Positions 52,706-61,848 of a stretch of DNA of 64,000 nucleotides are shown here, in pieces (position 1 is the stretch's first letter; every line of letters starts with the position of its first letter). The stretch is taken from contig NZ_CP097484.1 of the NCBI RefSeq assembly GCF_023546765.1, positions 2,512,001 through 2,576,000 on the forward strand. Direction: 5' to 3'. Made by a program: the position numbers and the translations under genes. The notes under the pieces were generated by a model. That model ran no database searches and was not told where the DNA came from. It saw only the letters and a program-made list of their open reading frames with translations. This DNA is from Methylobacterium tardum. GTDB lineage: Bacteria > Pseudomonadota > Alphaproteobacteria > Rhizobiales > Beijerinckiaceae.

Positions 52706-53944
52706 TTGCGATGGCTGCAATCCGTGTTCGGTTCTGACGGCTCCCCCATCGTCCAGTACGTCGTGATTTTCGCCGTCATCTTCACGGCGCTTGCGGCCAT
52801 CGTCTTCACGGTCCGGCGGCTCACGGGACGCAACCTCGCGTTGCCGGGGCGCGCGGGCGGCCGCGGTCGGCAGCCCCGGCTCGGGATCGCCGATGTCTAC
52901 GAGCTTGACCGCGCACGCCAGCTGATCCTGCTGCGCCGGGACAATGTCGAGCACCTGCTCCTGGTGGGCGGCCCCAACGACGTGGTGGTCGAGCGCAACA
53001 TCCAGCGCACCCAGCGCCCGCTGCCGGAGGCGAGCCTCCGGTCCGAGCCGGCCCCGGATGCCCTTGACGAGCCGCTACCCGATCCCCTGGTCCAGGGCGG
53101 GCGCCTGCCCGAGCCGCCGCGCGCCCTGGCCGAGACGGCCGGTCGCCGCGCCGAGCCCCTGTTCGATCCGGGCTTCGCGATGCCGGTGGTCGTGCCGCCA
53201 CCCGTGCCGCGCTCCGCAGCCGCACCGCCCGTGACCCTGCCGCTCGACGCCGCCCTGCTCGGCGGTGATGAGCCCGGCCAGGATGTCTCCGCGCCCCTGG
53301 CGCCGGATCCGGTCGCGGAGGCACCCATCGCGCCGCCTCGGGCGCCACGCGAGTCGACGACCCCGCGGCGGATCCTGAGCCGGACCGCGCCGCCGCTCGC
53401 TGAGTCCCCGCCGCGCCCCGCCTCCGAGCGGAAGGCCGAGGCCGAGCCGGCCGAGTCGGGAGCGGCGCAAGCCCCGAGCCTCGCCGTCCCGTCCGAACGC
53501 CGCTCGGTCGATCCGGCGATCCTGTCCGACATGGCCCGGCAGCTTCAGGCCGCGCTCTCGCGCCCGTCCTCCGCCGTCACGCCCGCCCCGGTGCCCGCCG
53601 CGCCGGAGGGTGTTGATCCGGTGGCGGCCGCCATGGCCTCCACCCCGCCGGCGCCCGCGCCTGAGCCGATGCCTGCGGCTGCGATCCCGGACAGGCCGGC
53701 GGCTCCGGTCACGCCGAAACCTCCGGTCGTGCCGCCCGCACCGTCGACAGCGCCGGAGCCGGTCCCGGCTCCGCAGCCGCCCGCGCCGCCGCCGGCCCAG
53801 CCGGTGCTGCCGAAGGCCGCTCCGACGTTCGAGCCGCCGGTCGCCCGGTCCGACGCGAAATCAGCCGGCAATCCGTTCTCGGTGGAGGAGATCGAGGCCG
53901 AGTTCGCCCGATTGCTGGGCCGACCCCTCGACAAGCGGAGCTGA
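52706..53944 (+). CDS. fliO: FliO-like flagellar protein with long Pro/Ala-rich tail
   Basis: 412 residues from TTG 52706; GTG 52724 is the alternative. One membrane helix (IVQYVVIFAVIFTALAAIVF, about 13-32), then a short FliO-type cytoplasmic domain (RLGIADVYELDRARQLILLR, then HLLLVGGPNDVVVERNI), then about 300 residues of Pro/Ala-rich low-complexity sequence, and a short acidic/basic end (FSVEEIEAEFARLLGRPLDK). FliO helps assemble the FliPQR gate. Divergence from flgB across CtrA-type boxes supports the flagellar role. The tail's function is unknown. Confidence 0.75.
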   Translation: MRWLQSVFGSDGSPIVQYVVIFAVIFTALAAIVFTVRRLTGRNLALPGRAGGRGRQPRLGIADVYELDRARQLILLRRDNVEHLLLVGGPNDVVVERNIQRTQRPLPEASLRSEPAPDALDEPLPDPLVQGGRLPEPPRALAETAGRRAEPLFDPGFAMPVVVPPPVPRSAAAPPVTLPLDAALLGGDEPGQDVSAPLAPDPVAEAPIAPPRAPRESTTPRRILSRTAPPLAESPPRPASERKAEAEPAESGAAQAPSLAVPSERRSVDPAILSDMARQLQAALSRPSSAVTPAPVPAAPEGVDPVAAAMASTPPAPAPEPMPAAAIPDRPAAPVTPKPPVVPPAPSTAPEPVPAPQPPAPPPAQPVLPKAAPTFEPPVARSDAKSAGNPFSVEEIEAEFARLLGRPLDKRS

Positions 53945-54076
53945 GCGCTCCGGATTCGGTCCCGGCCCGTCGCTCCGGCCAGGATGTGCGCTGTGACGAG
54001 GCTTAACGCCCGGCCCGCGCGCCGTTTACGTGCCGTTAACCCTCTGCTGGAACGTTCGGCCGCAGAGGAGGTCCCG

Positions 54077-54295
54077 ATGCTTGCCCTGAACGCCGATACC
54101 GCCCGTCGCAGCCGCGCCTACCGGGCGTTCAAGCTCGACCGCGCCGGACGCGTCTTCTCGGCCGAGGTCGTGTCGGCCGAGGATGACAGCCGTGCGAAGC
54201 GCCAAGTGCGCGTGATGCTGGAGCGCAACACGATCGAGCTGTGGGAGCGGACGCGGTTCCTCGGCCGGTTCGAGCCGGAAGCCGGCCGGGCCTAG
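54077..54295 (+). CDS. Small hypothetical protein
   Basis: 72 residues from ATG 54077, with gcagaggaggtcccg upstream. A basic, all-soluble protein with beta-strand-like segments (YRAFKLDRAGRVFSAEVVSA, RQVRVMLERNTIELWER). No family recognised. Two TTAA half-sites (about 54003 and 54044) lie upstream but not at CtrA spacing. It lies 130 bases after the fliO-like gene on the same strand and may share its transcript. Confidence 0.7.
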   Translation: MLALNADTARRSRAYRAFKLDRAGRVFSAEVVSAEDDSRAKRQVRVMLERNTIELWERTRFLGRFEPEAGRA

Positions 54296-54363
54296 CGCCG
54301 TTCCCGATCGGGTTGCAACGGCCTGGACGACAAGCGTCTCCTGCCGAGACAGCCGCGCCATGC

Positions 54364-54520
54364 CCCTTCTCCCGTGCGGGAGAGGGTTGGGGTGAGGGCT
54401 AGGAGGCTTCACGGTGAGGCGCCCGCGCCGCGGGGCCTGGTTGCGCCTCGCCTGGGCAGACCTGATGCCTCACCCGGCTCTCTGCGCGGGCACACCGCTC
54501 CCGCACGGGAGAGGGACCCT
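54364..54520. repeat. Palindromic repeat, family C
   Basis: Two units built on CTCCCGTGCGGGAG / CTCCCGCACGGGAG, the first followed by agggttggggtgaggg and the second preceded by a related complementary segment (ctcacccggctctc). The units are inverted to one another across about 100 bases between the small gene and the MFS gene. Different in sequence from families A and B. No gene seen in 54296-54579. Confidence 0.7.
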
Positions 54521-54579
54521 ACGCCTCGTCCGGCACGGGTATGTTCATCGACCCCGTCCCGATCCGATCCGGAACGGCT

Positions 54580-55884
54580 CTAGCGGCCCGACGTTTCCGG
54601 CATCGCCAGGACGGCGATGAAGCTGAGGGTCGCGGCGACCGCCAGGTAGATCCCGACGAAGCCGATCCCGCCATAGGCCGCGAGTTCCTGGGCGATGTAG
54701 GGCGCTCCGGATGCGCCCAGGATTCCCGCGAGATTGTACGTGACCGAGGCGCCGGTGTAGCGCACCCGGGTCGGGAACAGCTCCGGCAGCAGGGCGCCCA
54801 TCGGGCCGAACACCCAGCCCATGGCCAGGAGGCTGAGGCACAGGAAGCCGAGGACCGGCGGCCACGTCCCGGTGCCGGCGGCCGTCCCTAGCATCGGCCC
54901 CATGAGGAAGCCCAGCAGGAACACCGCGGCCATGCCGGAGAGCAGCACCGGCCGGCGCCCGAACCGGTCGGCGGCGGCGCCCGAGATCACGGTGCCCAGC
55001 GCCATGAAGCAGACGGCGATGCACTCGAACAGCAGGAAGCTCGGCCGCGTGTAGCCGAGCGTGCCGGTGCCGTAGCCCAGGGCGAACACGGTCGACAGGT
55101 AGAACACCGCGTAGACCGCCACCATGGCGAAGGTGCCCATCAGGACCGCGCGCCCGTGCTGCGTCAGCATGGTGGCGAACGGCACGCGCTCCGGGCGGGC
55201 CTGGCTCAGCGCGGCCTTGAAGGCGGGCGTCTCGGTGAGCTTCAGGCGCACGTAGAGCCCGACGCCGACCAGGGCGGCGGAGGCCAGGAATGGCAGCCGC
55301 CAACCCCAGGCCTGGAAGTTCTCGGGCGACAGGCCGAAGCTCAGCGCCAGGAAGCCGAGATTGGCCAGAATGAAGCCGACCGGCGCGCCGAGTTGCGGGA
55401 AGATCCCGTACCACGCGCGCTTGCCCGGCGGTGCGTTCTCCACCGCCAGCAGAGCCGCCCCGCCCCATTCCCCGCCGAACCCGATGCCCTGGCCGCAGCG
55501 CAGGATGCAGAGCGCCGCCGGGGCCCACCAGCCGGCCGTGGCGTAGGTCGGCAGGCAGCCGATCAGGACGGTGGACAGGCCCATGATCAGCAGGGACGCC
55601 ACCAGCGTCGCCTTGCGGCCGACCCGGTCGCCGAAATGCCCGAACAGGGCCGCACCCACCGGCCGCGCGATGAACGCGATGGCGAAGGTCGCGAAGGCGC
55701 TGAGCTGCTGCACGCCCGGCGCGCCGGCGGGGAAGAAGACCGGTCCGATCACCAGGGCGGTGGCCGTGGCGTAGATGTAGAAATCGAAGAACTCGATCGC
55801 CGTCCCGACGAAGCTCGCGGCCAGGATCCTCCCAGCGCTCGGTGCGGTGCCTGTGGCGCCTGCGGTCTCGACGGTCTGCAGCAT
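54580..55884 (-). CDS. MFS metabolite:H+ symporter (MHS/ShiA-like)
   Basis: 434 residues from ATG 55884 (MLQTVETAGATGTAPSAGRI); the far longer open frame upstream runs antisense to dnaN and is rejected. Twelve membrane segments, the family opening FVGTAIEFFDFYIYATATALV, the loop 2-3 signature GHFGDRVGRKATL, and GGEWGGAALLAVENA. These are features of the metabolite:H+ symporters that carry shikimate, alpha-ketoglutarate or betaine; the substrate cannot be chosen from sequence. It is divergent from dnaN with 219 bases between starts. Confidence 0.92.
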   Translation of the reverse strand: MLQTVETAGATGTAPSAGRILAASFVGTAIEFFDFYIYATATALVIGPVFFPAGAPGVQQLSAFATFAIAFIARPVGAALFGHFGDRVGRKATLVASLLIMGLSTVLIGCLPTYATAGWWAPAALCILRCGQGIGFGGEWGGAALLAVENAPPGKRAWYGIFPQLGAPVGFILANLGFLALSFGLSPENFQAWGWRLPFLASAALVGVGLYVRLKLTETPAFKAALSQARPERVPFATMLTQHGRAVLMGTFAMVAVYAVFYLSTVFALGYGTGTLGYTRPSFLLFECIAVCFMALGTVISGAAADRFGRRPVLLSGMAAVFLLGFLMGPMLGTAAGTGTWPPVLGFLCLSLLAMGWVFGPMGALLPELFPTRVRYTGASVTYNLAGILGASGAPYIAQELAAYGGIGFVGIYLAVAATLSFIAVLAMPETSGR

Positions 55885-56103
55885 GATCTGGACGGGGACG
55901 GTCTCGGTTCGATTGCGGCGCTTTCGCACGGGGCGGCCCGGACGGAAACCCTGAATCCGACATGGTGCCGACGGGATGGTCGAGGTCGCTGTGCGGCGCA
56001 CCCATGGCGGCCTTGCGTTCCCGAGTCCCCTTCGCCAAGCTGAACGGCCATATTCCGCGACGGCTGCCGGCCGCGGCGCCGTCCACACCATTCGAGTATT
56101 GCG

Positions 56104-57225
56104 ATGAGAGTCACTGTCGAGCGCGCGGCCCTGCTCAGGTCGCTCGGCCACGTGCACCGGGTCGCCGAGCGCCGCAACACGATCCCGATCCTGTCGAACG
56201 TCCTGCTGCGCTCGGAAGGCGCGAGCCTCCAGCTCCGGGCCACCGATCTCGACATCGAGGTCACCGAGGGGGTTCCGGCCGACGTCGCCGATGCGGGCGC
56301 CACCACGGTGCCGGCGCACGTGATCTACGACATCGTGCGCAAGCTCCCCGACGGCGCGCAGGTCTCCCTGGAGACCGGCGGCGAGGCCGGCCAGATGACG
56401 ATCCGCTCCGGCCGCTCTCGCTTCGCCCTCGGGGCCCTGCCGGAAGGCGATTTCCCGGACCTCGCCGCCGGTGAGATGCCCCACGGCTTCGAGATCGCGA
56501 GCGCGGATCTCAAGCGCCTGATCGACAAGACGCAATTCGCGATCTCCACCGAGGAGACGCGCTACTATCTCAACGGCATCTACCTGCACACGCTGGAGAC
56601 CGAGGCCGGCCCGGTGATGCGGGCCGTGGCCACCGACGGCCACCGGCTCGCCCGGGTCGAGATCCCGGCGCCGCAGGGCAGCGTCGGCATGCCCGGCGTG
56701 ATCGTGCCCCGCAAGGCGGTGGCGGAGATCCAGAAGCTCCTCGACGACGGCGGCGAGACCGTCGCGGTCGACCTTTCGCCCGCCAAGATCCGTCTGCGCT
56801 TCGCTGGCGGACTGACCCTGATTTCCAAGCTGATCGACGGGACCTTCCCGGATTATCAGCGGGTGATCCCGGCCAACAACGACAAGCGGCTGACCGTGGA
56901 GCGCGACGCCTTCGCCAAGGCGGTCGACCGGGTCTCGACCATCTCGTCCGAGCGCGGCCGCGCAGTGAAGCTGGGGCTGGCCGAGGGCCGTCTCGCCCTC
57001 TCGGTGAACAACCCGGATTCGGGCAGCGCCACGGAGGAGCTCGACGTCGATTACGAGGCGGCCAACCTCGATATCGGCTTCAATGCCCGCTATCTGCTCG
57101 ACATCACGGCGCAGCTCGAGGGCGACACCGCCCTGTTCAAGCTCGCTGATCCGGGCTCGCCGACGCTGATTCAGGACCGCGAGGGTGCCGCCGCGCTCTA
57201 CGTGCTGATGCCGATGCGGGTTTAG
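56104..57225 (+). CDS. dnaN: DNA polymerase III beta subunit (sliding clamp)
   Basis: 373 residues (MRVTVERAALLRSLGHVHRV). Three repeated clamp domains; ERRNTIPILSNVLLR in domain 1, TRYYLNGIYLHT in domain 2, and YVLMPMRV at the C-terminus are typical. It encircles DNA to tether the polymerase. No clear ribosome-binding site precedes the ATG. recF follows about 210 bases downstream, on the same strand, with a family A palindrome between. dnaA is not in the window. Confidence 0.97.
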   Translation: MRVTVERAALLRSLGHVHRVAERRNTIPILSNVLLRSEGASLQLRATDLDIEVTEGVPADVADAGATTVPAHVIYDIVRKLPDGAQVSLETGGEAGQMTIRSGRSRFALGALPEGDFPDLAAGEMPHGFEIASADLKRLIDKTQFAISTEETRYYLNGIYLHTLETEAGPVMRAVATDGHRLARVEIPAPQGSVGMPGVIVPRKAVAEIQKLLDDGGETVAVDLSPAKIRLRFAGGLTLISKLIDGTFPDYQRVIPANNDKRLTVERDAFAKAVDRVSTISSERGRAVKLGLAEGRLALSVNNPDSGSATEELDVDYEAANLDIGFNARYLLDITAQLEGDTALFKLADPGSPTLIQDREGAAALYVLMPMRV

Positions 57226-57252
57226 GACTGCGTCGGCCCTTCCAGCTCCCGC

Positions 57253-57363
57253 CCTCGTCCTGAGGTGCCGGAGCATCGCGGAGGCCTCGAAGGAGGCCTT
57301 CAGGTGGCGCCACGGATTCTGGAGCCCGCCTTCGAGGCCCGCCGATGCGGGCACCTCAGGACG
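57253..57363. repeat. Long imperfect palindrome, family A copy 4 (dnaN-recF gap)
   Basis: Left arm cctcgtcctgaggtgccgg, right arm gcacctcaggacg, with internal GGCCTCGAAGGAGGCC / GGCGGGCTCC-type pairing (ccgccttcgaggcccgcc). It separates dnaN from recF, so it lies in what is normally a tight pair. Same family as copies at 2241, 19424 and 44139. Confidence 0.85.
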
Positions 57364-57434
57364 CGGTGGTTGTACGGGATGGCAGATGAGAGGGGAGTGT
57401 TGAGCGCCGTTCGGCTCAGTCCTCCGGATCGCCG

Positions 57435-58588
57435 ATGAGCACTCCACTCGATCCGGAGATCGGGTCGAACGAGCCGGTCCAGCGCATCACCCGCCTGATC
57501 GCCCGCGACTTCCGCAACCACGCCGACCTCGAACTCGCGCCCGAGGCCCGGTTCGTCGCGCTGGTCGGCGAGAACGGCGCCGGCAAGACCAACCTGCTCG
57601 AAGCCATCTCCCTGTTCGTGCCGGGCCGGGGCCTGCGGCGGGCGGACTTCGCCTCCATGGCGCGGACCGAGGGACCGGGCGGCTTCGCCGTCTCGATCAC
57701 CCTCGACCGGGACGGCGCCGAGCACCGGCTCGGCACCGGGCTGGAACCCCCGGGCCGGACGGGCGGGCAGGCCGGCTCTGCCGCATCGACGGCGCGCCGG
57801 CCTCCTCGCCGGTGGCCTTCAGCGAGTTCCTCCGGGTGGTCTGGCTGACGCCCGACCTCGACGGGCTGTTCCGCGGCGCGGCCGGCGACCGGCGCCGGTT
57901 CCTCGACCGCCTCGTTCTGGCGGTCGATGCCGGGCACGGGGCGCGGGTCTCCGCGATGGAGCGGGCCCTGCGCTCGCGGAACCGCCTCCTGGAGGATCGC
58001 CCCGACGACGACCGCTGGCTCGACGCGGTGGAGCGGGAGGTGGCCGAGCTCGGCGTCGCGGTGGCGCTGGCCCGGCGCGAGACCGCCGAGCGGCTCGACC
58101 GGCTGATCGCCGAGACCCGGGACGATGCGCAGCCCTTCCCCTGGGCCTCCATCCGCCTGGAGGGGGACCTCGATGATCTCGTCGCGGTCTGGCCCGCCAT
58201 CGAGGCGGAGGACCGGTTCCGGCTGGCCCTGCGCAATGGCCGCCACCGCGACAGGGCCGCCGGCCGCACCCTGATCGGGCCGCAGACCAGCGACCTCGTG
58301 GTCCGCCACGGTCCCAAGGACGTGCCGGCCGGGACGGCGTCCACGGGCGAGCAGAAGGCGCTGCTGATCGGCCTCGTCCTGGCCCATGCCCGCCTGGTGC
58401 GGGCCATGAGCGGGATCGCCCCGGTGATCCTCCTCGACGAGGTGGCCGCCCATCTCGACCCGCGCCGGCGTGCGGGCTTGTTCGAGGCTCTGGAGGCCCT
58501 GCCCGGTCAGGTCTGGATGACGGGCGCCGATCCGGCCGCCTTCGCGCAGACCGGCGACCGGACCGAGGTGGTGCGGGTCGGGGCCTGA
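57435..58588 (+). CDS. recF: Recombination protein RecF (1-base frame break)
   Basis: About 384 residues if one missing base is restored. Walker A GENGAGKTNLLEAIS (about 45-59), and the C-terminal ABC signature TGEQKALLIGLVLAHARL with Walker B PVILLDEVAAHLDP. The frame breaks between about 57752 and 57776, where two CCGG sites lie; inserting A or T at either joins the halves (LCRIDGAPASSPVAFSEFLR follows). RecF loads RecA at single-strand gaps. The start 57435 is taken at the ATG after ggatcgccg. Confidence 0.88.
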
Positions 58589-58701
58589 GCGGGGCTCTGA
58601 CAGGAGCCGGTTGAAGGCCGCGATCGGCTTTGCCCGCGCGGATGGCTTGGCTGTGCGCGCAGAGACGGCCCGGCACGTCCGGGCCCTCTGCGAAGCCGCC
58701 C

Positions 58702-60400
58702 TCAGGCCGCCCGGACCGTCGCGAGGAAACGGGACACCTCCGCGCCGAGATGCTCGGACTGGCGCGACAGCTCGCCGGCGGCGCCCAGCACCTGGGCGGC
58801 GGCCGCGCCGGTCTCCTCGGAGGCCCGGGCCACGCCGGTGATGTTGCTCGTCACCTCGTCGGTGCCGGTCGCCGCCTGCGCGACGTTGCGGACGATCTCC
58901 TGTGTGGCCGCGCCCTGCTGCTCCACGGCCGCGGCAATGGTGGTCGCGACCCCGTCGATCTCGCGGATCCGCGCCGCGATCGTGTCGATGGCCGAGACCG
59001 CTTGGCCGGTCACGCCCTGGATCTGGCCGATCTGCTGGCCGATCTCCTCGGTGGCCTTCGCCGTCTGCGCTGCGAGCTCCTTCACTTCGGCGGCGACCAC
59101 CGCGAAGCCCCGACCCGCCTCTCCGGCGCGGGCCGCCTCGATCGTGGCATTCAGAGCCAGCAGGTTGGTCTGTCCGGCGATGCTCGAGATCAGCCCGACC
59201 ATGTCGCCGATGCGCGTGGCCGCCTGGGTCAGCGCCTGGACGAGGTGCTGGGTCTCGTCGGCCTCGCCGACCGCCGTCTGCGCGAGGCTGGCCGAGCCGA
59301 GCACCTGCCGGCCAATCTCCTGCACCGACGAGCCGAGTTCCTCGGCCGCGGCCGCCACGGTCTGAACGTTGGCGGAGGCCTCCTCGGCGGCCGACGCCAC
59401 GGCGGTGGATTGGTTGGCCGTCTCGGTGGCGCTGGCCGTCATGGTCTGGGCGGTGGCCTGCAGTTCCGTGGCCGAGGACGAGACCATCCCGACGATGCTC
59501 CCGACCGCCTGCTCGAACCCGTCGGCCAGCTCCAGCATGGTGCGCTTGCGCTCGGCCTGGGCGGCCTCGTCGGCGATGCGCCGGACCTCGGCCTCCTCGG
59601 CGGCCTTGCGGGCCACCATGGCCTTGATGCCCTCGACCGCCTTCCCGACCGCGCCGACCTCGTCCCGACGGACGGCCTCCTTGATCTCGGCGTCGATCTC
59701 GCCCTGCGCCATACGCTGCAGGACCGACACGAGGCGCGAGAGCGGGCGCGTGATCCCCGCCACCGCGATGAACACCGCCGCGGCGAGCCCGGCGAGCATG
59801 CCCAGGGCGCTGAACAGGATCAGGCTGTAGCGGGTCGCGTTGGTCTTGTCGGTCAACTCGTCCGACGCCTTGGCGACATAAGCGCCGATGTCGTCGGCGA
59901 TCTTGTTGCCGGCCTCGATCATCGCCGAGAAGGTCGGGTCGATCGCCGAATGGACCAGCACGAGGGCCTTGTCGTTCTGGTTGGTGGTCCCGAGCCGGCG
60001 CACTTCGCCGACGTTCTGAACAAAGCGTTCGATGCGCTCGCCCTGCGCGTTGATCGCGGTCGCGAAGGCCGGCGCATGCGCGCGGAGAGCCTCGATTGTC
60101 GGCCTCACCTTCGGAAGAGCGGCCTCGAAGCCTCGGTTGGCGCTCTGCATCTGCGCCTCCTCGGTCTCCGCGATGATCCGGTAGACCCAGTAATTGAGCT
60201 CGAACATGAGGCGGTTGAGGCGCCGGGCCTCGACCGCCGCCACCGTCTCGTTGCTGAGAAAGTCGCTGTAGGCTTGGTCGATCTCGCGCATTCGGCCCTG
60301 TCCATACCAGACACAGGCGCCGACAATCTCTGATGACAGCAATGACGGCGATCAGCTTGGGCAGAACCTTAAGATTTGACAGCCTTACCACAGTCTTCAT
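58702..60400 (-). CDS. Methyl-accepting chemotaxis protein (frame break near N-terminus)
   Basis: About 565 residues if the frame is rejoined. The start [20 protein letters not shown] at 60400 carries the first membrane helix, but near 60325-60345 the frame shifts by one extra base (or two missing) before [15 protein letters not shown] four-helix-type sensor, a second helix ([20 protein letters not shown], then AVFIAV), HAMP and a canonical tip ([20 protein letters not shown]) follow. Unlike the other breaks in this window there is no CCGG here. The tip is typical of receptors for ordinary CheA/CheW, unlike the receptor at 9813. Confidence 0.85.
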
Positions 60401-60439
60401 GTCCCGGATTGAAAATCGATATGGCCGTTCTGGATGGTC

Positions 60440-60640
60440 GTTCGAAGGATTGACTGTGAGAAGTAAAAAACGAATTAATCTCTCTTGTCTGTTATGACGT
60501 ATAAACCTCGATTTTACAAGTCGACTTGTTTGATATGTATCGGCTTATCAAGTGGTATATTTGAATAAATAATACTCATATTCGGGAATTTGACCTCAGA
60601 ATTTGTCCTTGGAAATTTGTATTGGACGACGTGCTATTGC
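60440..60640. other. AT-rich intergenic segment
   Basis: About 200 bases much richer in A and T than anything else in the window, between the divergent mcp and glyoxalase-type genes. It contains gaattaat, tatatttgaataaataat and a perfect palindrome at 60516-60529. It probably holds the mcp promoter and could bind a nucleoid protein. No gene is supported between 60401 and 60814. Confidence 0.7.
60516..60529. promoter_or_regulatory. Perfect 14-base palindrome, candidate operator
   Basis: ACAAGTCGACTTGT is self-complementary over its whole length, in the AT-rich gap about 115 bases upstream of the mcp start. The regulator is unknown. Confidence 0.4.
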
Positions 60641-60814
60641 GCTCAAGCGCAAGCGTCGGTTCGCAGGAGAAGCCGGTCGACCGGAGCTGGTTCGTCGCGC
60701 CGCGCGTCGCTGTCGCGCAGGTCTTCGCGGCGCTCGGTCTTTTCAGGGACGGGTCGGAGCGCCACATGGGGTGGATCCTCCACCTGTCGCCTGCTCACAC
60801 GGAACCGGAGACGC

Positions 60815-61210
60815 ATGTCCAAGCCCGTCCACGCCATGATCCGGGTCCTTGAGGAGCAGCGCGCGCGTGACTACTACGCCCGCGCCTTCGGCCTTGAGGT
60901 GTCCGACCGCTACGACTTTCCCGACTTCACGCTGATCTACCTGCGCGACCCGGCCTCGCCGTTCGAGCTGGAACTCACGGTCAACAAGGGGCGCGACACG
61001 CCCTACGATCTGGGCGACGGCTACGGGCACATCGCCTTCGTGGTCGATGACGTGGAGGCCGAGCATGCGCGGCACCGGCGCGAGGGCTTCACGGTCACGG
61101 ATCTGAAGACGCTCAAGCACGGCGAGGACGTGCTGGCCCGGTTCTTCTTCGCCACGGATCCGGACGGCTACAAGATCGAGGTCATCCAGCGCGGCGGGCG
61201 TTTCGCCTGA
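60815..61210 (+). CDS. gloA: Glyoxalase I-type protein (lactoylglutathione lyase)
   Basis: 131 residues from ATG 60815, with ccggagacgc upstream; a longer open frame into the AT-rich gap is rejected. It is a VOC-superfamily protein with paired beta-alpha-beta modules: HAMIRVLEEQRARDYYARAF, the metal-ligand segment FELELTVNKG, GHIAFVVDDVEAEHAR, and FFATDPDGYKIEVIQ. The His and Glu metal ligands of glyoxalase I are at the expected places. It converts the glutathione adduct of methylglyoxal to lactoylglutathione. Next gene follows after 50 bases. Confidence 0.88.
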   Translation: MSKPVHAMIRVLEEQRARDYYARAFGLEVSDRYDFPDFTLIYLRDPASPFELELTVNKGRDTPYDLGDGYGHIAFVVDDVEAEHARHRREGFTVTDLKTLKHGEDVLARFFFATDPDGYKIEVIQRGGRFA

Positions 61211-61260
61211 CACGCCCGGAACCGACGCAGCCGGCCCCTCGATAGACACATCCGAGTTCC

Positions 61261-61848
61261 ATGCAGGACAAGACCCGAATCGTCTGCCTCCGCCACGGCG
61301 AATCGACGTTCAACGCCGCGCACAAGCTCGGGCGCGGCGATCCCGGGCTGCCCGACGCCCGGCTGACCCCGCGCGGCCGTGCCCAGGCCCGGGACGCGCG
61401 GGAGCGGCTGCGGTCGGTCCCGTTCGATCTGGTGGTGGTGTCGCCGTTGACCCGCGCGATCGAGACCGCCGCGATCGTGTTCGGCGATCATCCGAGCGAG
61501 CCCCGCGTTCTGGTCGAGGTGCTGCATCGGGAATGCCAGGAGAGCAGCTGCGACGTCGGCCGTGCGGCCTCGGAGATCGCGGCCGAATTCCCGCATCTCG
61601 ACGTCGGCCACCTGCCCGAGATCTGGTGGCACGCGGAAGCCGGTTGCGAGGTCGGCGGCTACCCGGTCGAGCCGCGCCACCTGTTCGACGCCCGGGTCGC
61701 GGCGTTCCGCGACTGGCTGCGCACCCGGCCGGAACGGACCATTGCGGTGGTCGGGCACGGCACGTTCTTCTATCACCTCACCGGCACGTTCCTGGAGAAT
61801 TGCGGTACGATCGAGCTCGATCTCGACGCCGCGCCCGTGGCGGCCTGA
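61261..61848 (+). CDS. Histidine phosphatase family protein
   Basis: 195 residues (MQDKTRIVCLRHGESTFNAA). The RHG catalytic motif at residues 11-13 and the second catalytic His in VVGHGTFFYHLTG place it in the phosphoglycerate-mutase-like phosphatases. The substrate is not identifiable; phosphosugar or nucleotide phosphatase roles are possible. It lies 50 bases after gloA on the same strand and its stop directly abuts the stop of the convergent gene. Confidence 0.88.
   Translation: MQDKTRIVCLRHGESTFNAAHKLGRGDPGLPDARLTPRGRAQARDARERLRSVPFDLVVVSPLTRAIETAAIVFGDHPSEPRVLVEVLHRECQESSCDVGRAASEIAAEFPHLDVGHLPEIWWHAEAGCEVGGYPVEPRHLFDARVAAFRDWLRTRPERTIAVVGHGTFFYHLTGTFLENCGTIELDLDAAPVAA

Noticed and set aside
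54580..57447. 955-residue open frame antisense to dnaN and continuous with the MFS gene
   Set aside because: Only the last 434 residues look like a protein (MFS). The rest is the reverse reading of dnaN in GC-rich DNA, where stops are rare.
57416..60400. 994-residue minus frame across recF and the second MCP
   Set aside because: Only its first ~23 residues match a receptor N-terminus; the remainder is low-complexity Arg/Gly/Ala shadow reading. It revealed the N-terminal frame break in the MCP.
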